Assembly (NCBI GenBank): GCA_005877225.1 | Contig: VBPK01000180.1 | Span: 6,082 to 15,352, forward strand | Length of the DNA: 9,271 bases | DNA from: Nitrososphaerota archaeon | Lineage (GTDB): Archaea; Thermoproteota; Nitrososphaeria; Nitrososphaerales; Gagatemarchaeaceae | Reading direction: 5' to 3' | In this document: in pieces, positions 7,366-9,271 of the stretch | Layout of the letters: each line of letters starts with the position of its first letter | Position numbering within the stretch: the stretch's first letter is position 1 | Notes under the pieces: model-generated | Databases searched by the model: none | What the model was told of the DNA's origin: nothing | The model's input: the letters and a program-made list of their open reading frames with translations, nothing else | Translations under genes and position numbers: made by a program

Positions 7366-7808
7366 GAAAGACCAACCCCGACTGCGACGCCGGCAGAAAT
7401 CCCCGCGGTGGAGGAAGCCAAGAGGAACGCGAGGTTCGGTAAGACACCGACAACGTCCCCGACGCTCGATGCGCCGAGAAAGTTCGAGAAGACGAGACCG
7501 AGAACCACACCGACAATCATCCCCGAGGCGCCTGCCCCGAGGATGGCCGCGAGGACGGCGGCGGTGATCGTACGCCCGCTCGCACCCAAGAACTGCAACA
7601 CGGTCGCCCCCTCCCCGGACGAGAGAGTGTCCGCCGTGCTGAGAAGGGTCGGGAAGAGCGAGAAAAGGAAGGCTGTAACGAAGAACAGTAATCTCTCTAG
7701 ACCACCCCCAGCCGCCCCAAGAAGAAGTATCGAGTAAGATCCGATGAGCACAAAGACTGAACCGATCATTAGCAGCCTTGCCCTGCGCAGGCCAAGCCCC
7801 TTAGCCAA
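7347..7808 (-). CDS. Minimal FtsX-like ABC permease with four membrane helices
   Basis: A 153-residue membrane protein with four hydrophobic segments at about 12-31, 38-56, 81-108 and 121-147. The stretch GEGATVLQFLGASGRTI (65-81) between helices two and three resembles the cytoplasmic coupling region (lGas.r.I) of FtsX/MacB permeases, and the Gly/Ala-rich helix three fits too. In that family a large outside domain separates helices one and two; here only about six residues (GAAGGG) do, so the protein is a stripped core. TTG at 7808 is the only standard start after the in-frame TGA at 7851-7853; a GAGGT about 17 bases upstream is a distant ribosome site. It lies 73 bases after cdvA and overlaps the ATPase gene, so the two products very likely form one transporter. 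A permease with a different fold is possible. Confidence 0.72.
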   Translation of the reverse strand: MAKGLGLRRARLLMIGSVFVLIGSYSILLLGAAGGGLERLLFFVTAFLFSLFPTLLSTADTLSSGEGATVLQFLGASGRTITAAVLAAILGAGASGMIVGVVLGLVFSNFLGASSVGDVVGVLPNLAFLLASSTAGISAGVAVGVGLSWKNSS

Positions 7809-7881
7809 CGCTACGAGGGTGATGGACCTCGCGGTCTGGGTCGACTCCGGTCAACCTCCCATCAGGCGGAAGAGGCTGAGT

Positions 7882-8535
7882 CTACCCGGAGGTCGCTTGT
7901 GCGACCACCGTGTCTTTCTTCGTTGCCGTCTGGGCTATCGATTGGGCCGCCGGCTGTGAAAGGGTGCGTAGGAGAGACTGGATCTCTTCAATCTCCTTCC
8001 CGTTCTTCGTCCTCATCGAGGTGGAGTATTCGCTCGCGACCTTGAAGGTCCCCTCATCGATCTCGCCGGCTCTGAACTGGACCTTGACGTTTGCGAGGAA
8101 CCTGTCGAGGGATTCGCTTCTGCCCTCTATGTCGTCCAAACGGGTTGCAAGGTTCTGAAGGAGGGCACTGTGAGATTCCTGAAAACTCTTCAGTTGCTGG
8201 TTGTACTGGTCGACCATCTGTTGGTACATCGTGTGGGTAATCTCTCCATCCTTAACGAGCCCTTCGAGCGCCTGGACTCTCTTCCTCACGGTGTCTATCT
8301 CTCTCTTTAGATTCTCGGCCTCGACCTTCCAGGCGGGGATCACTACGAGCCCGTCTCTGTCGACGAGGATTCTTCTCCCTGGGAACTCCGTGAACTCGCC
8401 GTTCCCCTGGTCTATCCCGACGAATTGAAGATCGCCGCTCATGTCCACCGAGAAGCCGACGACGTAACCCGCATACCTCCCGAAGGTGTCTTTGACCGGC
8501 CTTCCCACTAGCTTCTGGACAGCTTCCGTTCTCAT
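7882..8535 (-). CDS. cdvA: CdvA-like cell division protein (PRC barrel and coiled coil)
   Basis: A 217-residue protein from ATG 8535. Residues 7-68 form a PRC-barrel (KLVGRPVKDTFGRYAGYVVG, later FPGRRILVDRDGLVVIP). A long charged helix or coiled coil spans about 71-135. A helical region follows up to 192, then a low-complexity polar tail. Two stretches carry a matching GEI pattern (DGEITHTMYQQM at 96-107 and AGEIDEGTFKVA at 157-168), suggesting a duplicated helical unit. This order is that of CdvA, which in TACK archaea binds membrane and DNA and recruits the ESCRT-III protein CdvB to midcell. The tail would be the place of the CdvB-binding peptide, but I cannot identify it. A TTG at 8592 would add 19 residues; I prefer ATG because box A (8597-8604) predicts a transcript start after that TTG. 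cdvB and cdvC are not in the window. Confidence 0.78.
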   Translation of the reverse strand: MRTEAVQKLVGRPVKDTFGRYAGYVVGFSVDMSGDLQFVGIDQGNGEFTEFPGRRILVDRDGLVVIPAWKVEAENLKREIDTVRKRVQALEGLVKDGEITHTMYQQMVDQYNQQLKSFQESHSALLQNLATRLDDIEGRSESLDRFLANVKVQFRAGEIDEGTFKVASEYSTSMRTKNGKEIEEIQSLLRTLSQPAAQSIAQTATKKDTVVAQATSG

Positions 8536-8544
8536 GAGGCTAAA

Positions 8545-8558
8545 GAGGGGTACCCCTC
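8545..8558. promoter_or_regulatory. Perfect 14-base palindrome at the cdvA 5' end
   Basis: GAGGGGTACCCCTC is perfectly self-complementary and lies 10-23 bases before the ATG of cdvA, inside the predicted leader (or inside the coding region if TTG 8592 is the start). It could be an operator for a dimeric protein. It has no loop, so it is a poor RNA hairpin. Confidence 0.35.
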
Positions 8559-8596
8559 GATTTAGCGCGGAGGGTGAAAAACGGTTCTCCAAGTCG

Positions 8597-8604
8597 TTAA
8601 TTAT
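8597..8604 (-). promoter_or_regulatory. Box A (TATA-like) of cdvA
   Basis: The minus strand reads ATAATTAA, the most AT-rich stretch upstream of cdvA. A start about 25 bases downstream would fall near 8575, giving a leader of about 40 bases to the ATG at 8535. Confidence 0.45.
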
Positions 8605-8786
8605 CTTACAACCGGTGGTGGCTCTAGTGTGCGGTCGATGTCGAGAAGAATCGGCGTGCGCAACTTTGACAACCGGGACTCAGTGTGTGAAGTTCGACCG
8701 CGAAAGAGGGAGGTGTGGTTGAAAATCCATATTGTGGCCTTGGCCCGCTCTTTCGAGCATCAAACGAGACCGACGAAACACAGATT
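8605..8786. other. Part of divergent intergenic region, no gene seen
   Basis: The spacer between cdvA and the divergent secreted-protein gene covers 8536/8593 to 8888. Short open frames on both strands here have no recognisable protein character, and no tRNA-like fold is apparent. Beyond the box A of cdvA and the inverted repeat at 8787-8827, I see only an 8-base inverted match (8631-8638 with 8694-8701). Confidence 0.4.
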
Positions 8787-8827
8787 CCAGGTCTATATCC
8801 CAGGACCATATCCTCTATATAGACTGG
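8787..8827. promoter_or_regulatory. Inverted repeat enclosing the box A of the secreted-protein gene
   Basis: The arms CCAGGTCTATAT (8787-8798) and ATATAGACTGG (8817-8827) match in inverted order over 11 bases with one extra G in the left arm, separated by 18 bases. The right arm holds CTATATAG (8815-8822), a good box A whose start point would be near 8843-8846. Symmetric TATA arms could drive transcription on both strands, or bind a dimeric regulator that covers the promoter. Confidence 0.5.
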
Positions 8828-8888
8828 AGCAACATCAAGATTTTTGTTGAAAGCTCAGCCGTCTTCCTCACGCACACGAAATCGAACT

Positions 8889-9271
8889 GTGAAGATAGCA
8901 CTTCCTCTGGTCCTACTTGTCATTCTCGCGACATCGACCGTCCCGGCCTTCGCGGCCAAGACCTCATCGGCGGGTGGTTCTTTCAATGACACCGAAGTCC
9001 TCTACAGCAATGTCACTCTGAGTGGGTCAAACGTGGTCTTTGACCAGACCAACGCTGGAATCATTAAGGGAACGTTCTCCGGACAGTACGTCGCGCACGT
9101 TCATCTGACGGTGGATCCCAATGGTGACGCGGTGTACCAAGCACTCGACGTCTGTACGTGCACGGTGGAGGGCAAGTCGGGAACTCTCTACTTCTACGAG
9201 CAGGGGACAATAACCAAGTTCGTTCTGCTCAGCTCCACAGCGACAATAGTGGGCGGCACGGACCAACTCGC
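8889..9271 (+). CDS. Secreted protein with signal peptide (3' partial)
   Basis: The frame is open from here to the right edge, giving 127 residues plus two bases. Residues 1-22 form a classic signal peptide: MK, a hydrophobic core (IALPLVLLVILATS) and a VPAFA-A cleavage site. The mature part is beta-rich with two N-x-S/T sequons (NDT, NVT) and a CTC pair in DVCTCTVEGKSGTLYFYEQGT. The pattern of a Cys pair, veGKSGTL, then GT near the next strand recalls barrel families such as DUF3224/allene oxide cyclase-like proteins, but this is a weak impression. GTG 8889 gives the cleanest signal peptide. In-frame TTG codons at 8844 and 8847 would add 14-15 residues and lie almost exactly at the predicted transcription start from the box A at 8815-8822, so a leaderless longer form is a real alternative. 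The gene is transcribed away from cdvA. Confidence 0.72.
   Translation, partial: MKIALPLVLLVILATSTVPAFAAKTSSAGGSFNDTEVLYSNVTLSGSNVVFDQTNAGIIKGTFSGQYVAHVHLTVDPNGDAVYQALDVCTCTVEGKSGTLYFYEQGTITKFVLLSSTATIVGGTDQL

Noticed and set aside
7004..7737. Overlapping plus-strand open frames of up to 187 residues opposite the ABC genes
   Set aside because: Their translations are Arg/Pro/Ser-rich shadows of GC-rich coding DNA, while the minus strand has clear ABC motifs.
8631..8701. GCGGTCGA and TCGACCGC inverted pair 55 bases apart
   Set aside because: An 8-base match over this distance is easily expected by chance and is not tied to a promoter element.
8629..8850. Small plus-strand open frame in the divergent spacer
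   Set aside because: No ribosome site, no hydrophobic or domain pattern, and it runs through the promoter of the secreted-protein gene.

Overview
The window looks like chromosomal DNA of an archaeon, most likely of the Thermoproteota/Nitrososphaeria (TACK) type. The evidence is a CdvA-type cell-division protein (PRC barrel plus coiled coil), box A (TATA-like) elements placed about 25-30 bases before several starts, an archaeal-style winged-helix regulator, GGTGA ribosome sites, and secreted proteins rich in N-x-S/T sequons. The lineage below phylum level is inference. Several genes have TTG as their only usable start codon.

Left part (1-4930): the 3' end of a plus-strand surface protein with a C-terminal membrane anchor converges on two minus-strand genes. 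These are a large multi-pass membrane protein with GT-C glycosyltransferase-like character (904-3168) and, upstream of it, a type I phosphodiesterase/alkaline phosphatase superfamily enzyme (3269-4930). The group reads as a cell-surface or polysaccharide locus. Substrates cannot be read from sequence.

Middle (4931-6488): an AT-rich spacer with spaced short repeats and a perfect palindrome lies upstream of the phosphodiesterase. It is followed by three minus-strand genes: a winged-helix regulator, a small three-helix membrane protein, and a secreted Thr-rich-linker protein of the Yx(F/W/Y)xxD family. The last has its own TATA box, with three 11-base phased repeats just upstream of it.

Right part (6634-9271): cdvA (7882-8535, or from 8592) is followed by a four-helix FtsX-like permease with almost no outside domain and an overlapping LolD/FtsE-like ABC ATPase, all on the minus strand. 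An ABC pair of the FtsE/FtsX class behind the Cdv gene that anchors the division machinery at the membrane is the most striking arrangement here. Divergent from cdvA is the 5' part of a gene for a secreted protein that runs off the right edge. Its promoter lies inside an inverted repeat.

No tRNA, rRNA, CRISPR array, insertion sequence or integrase was seen.
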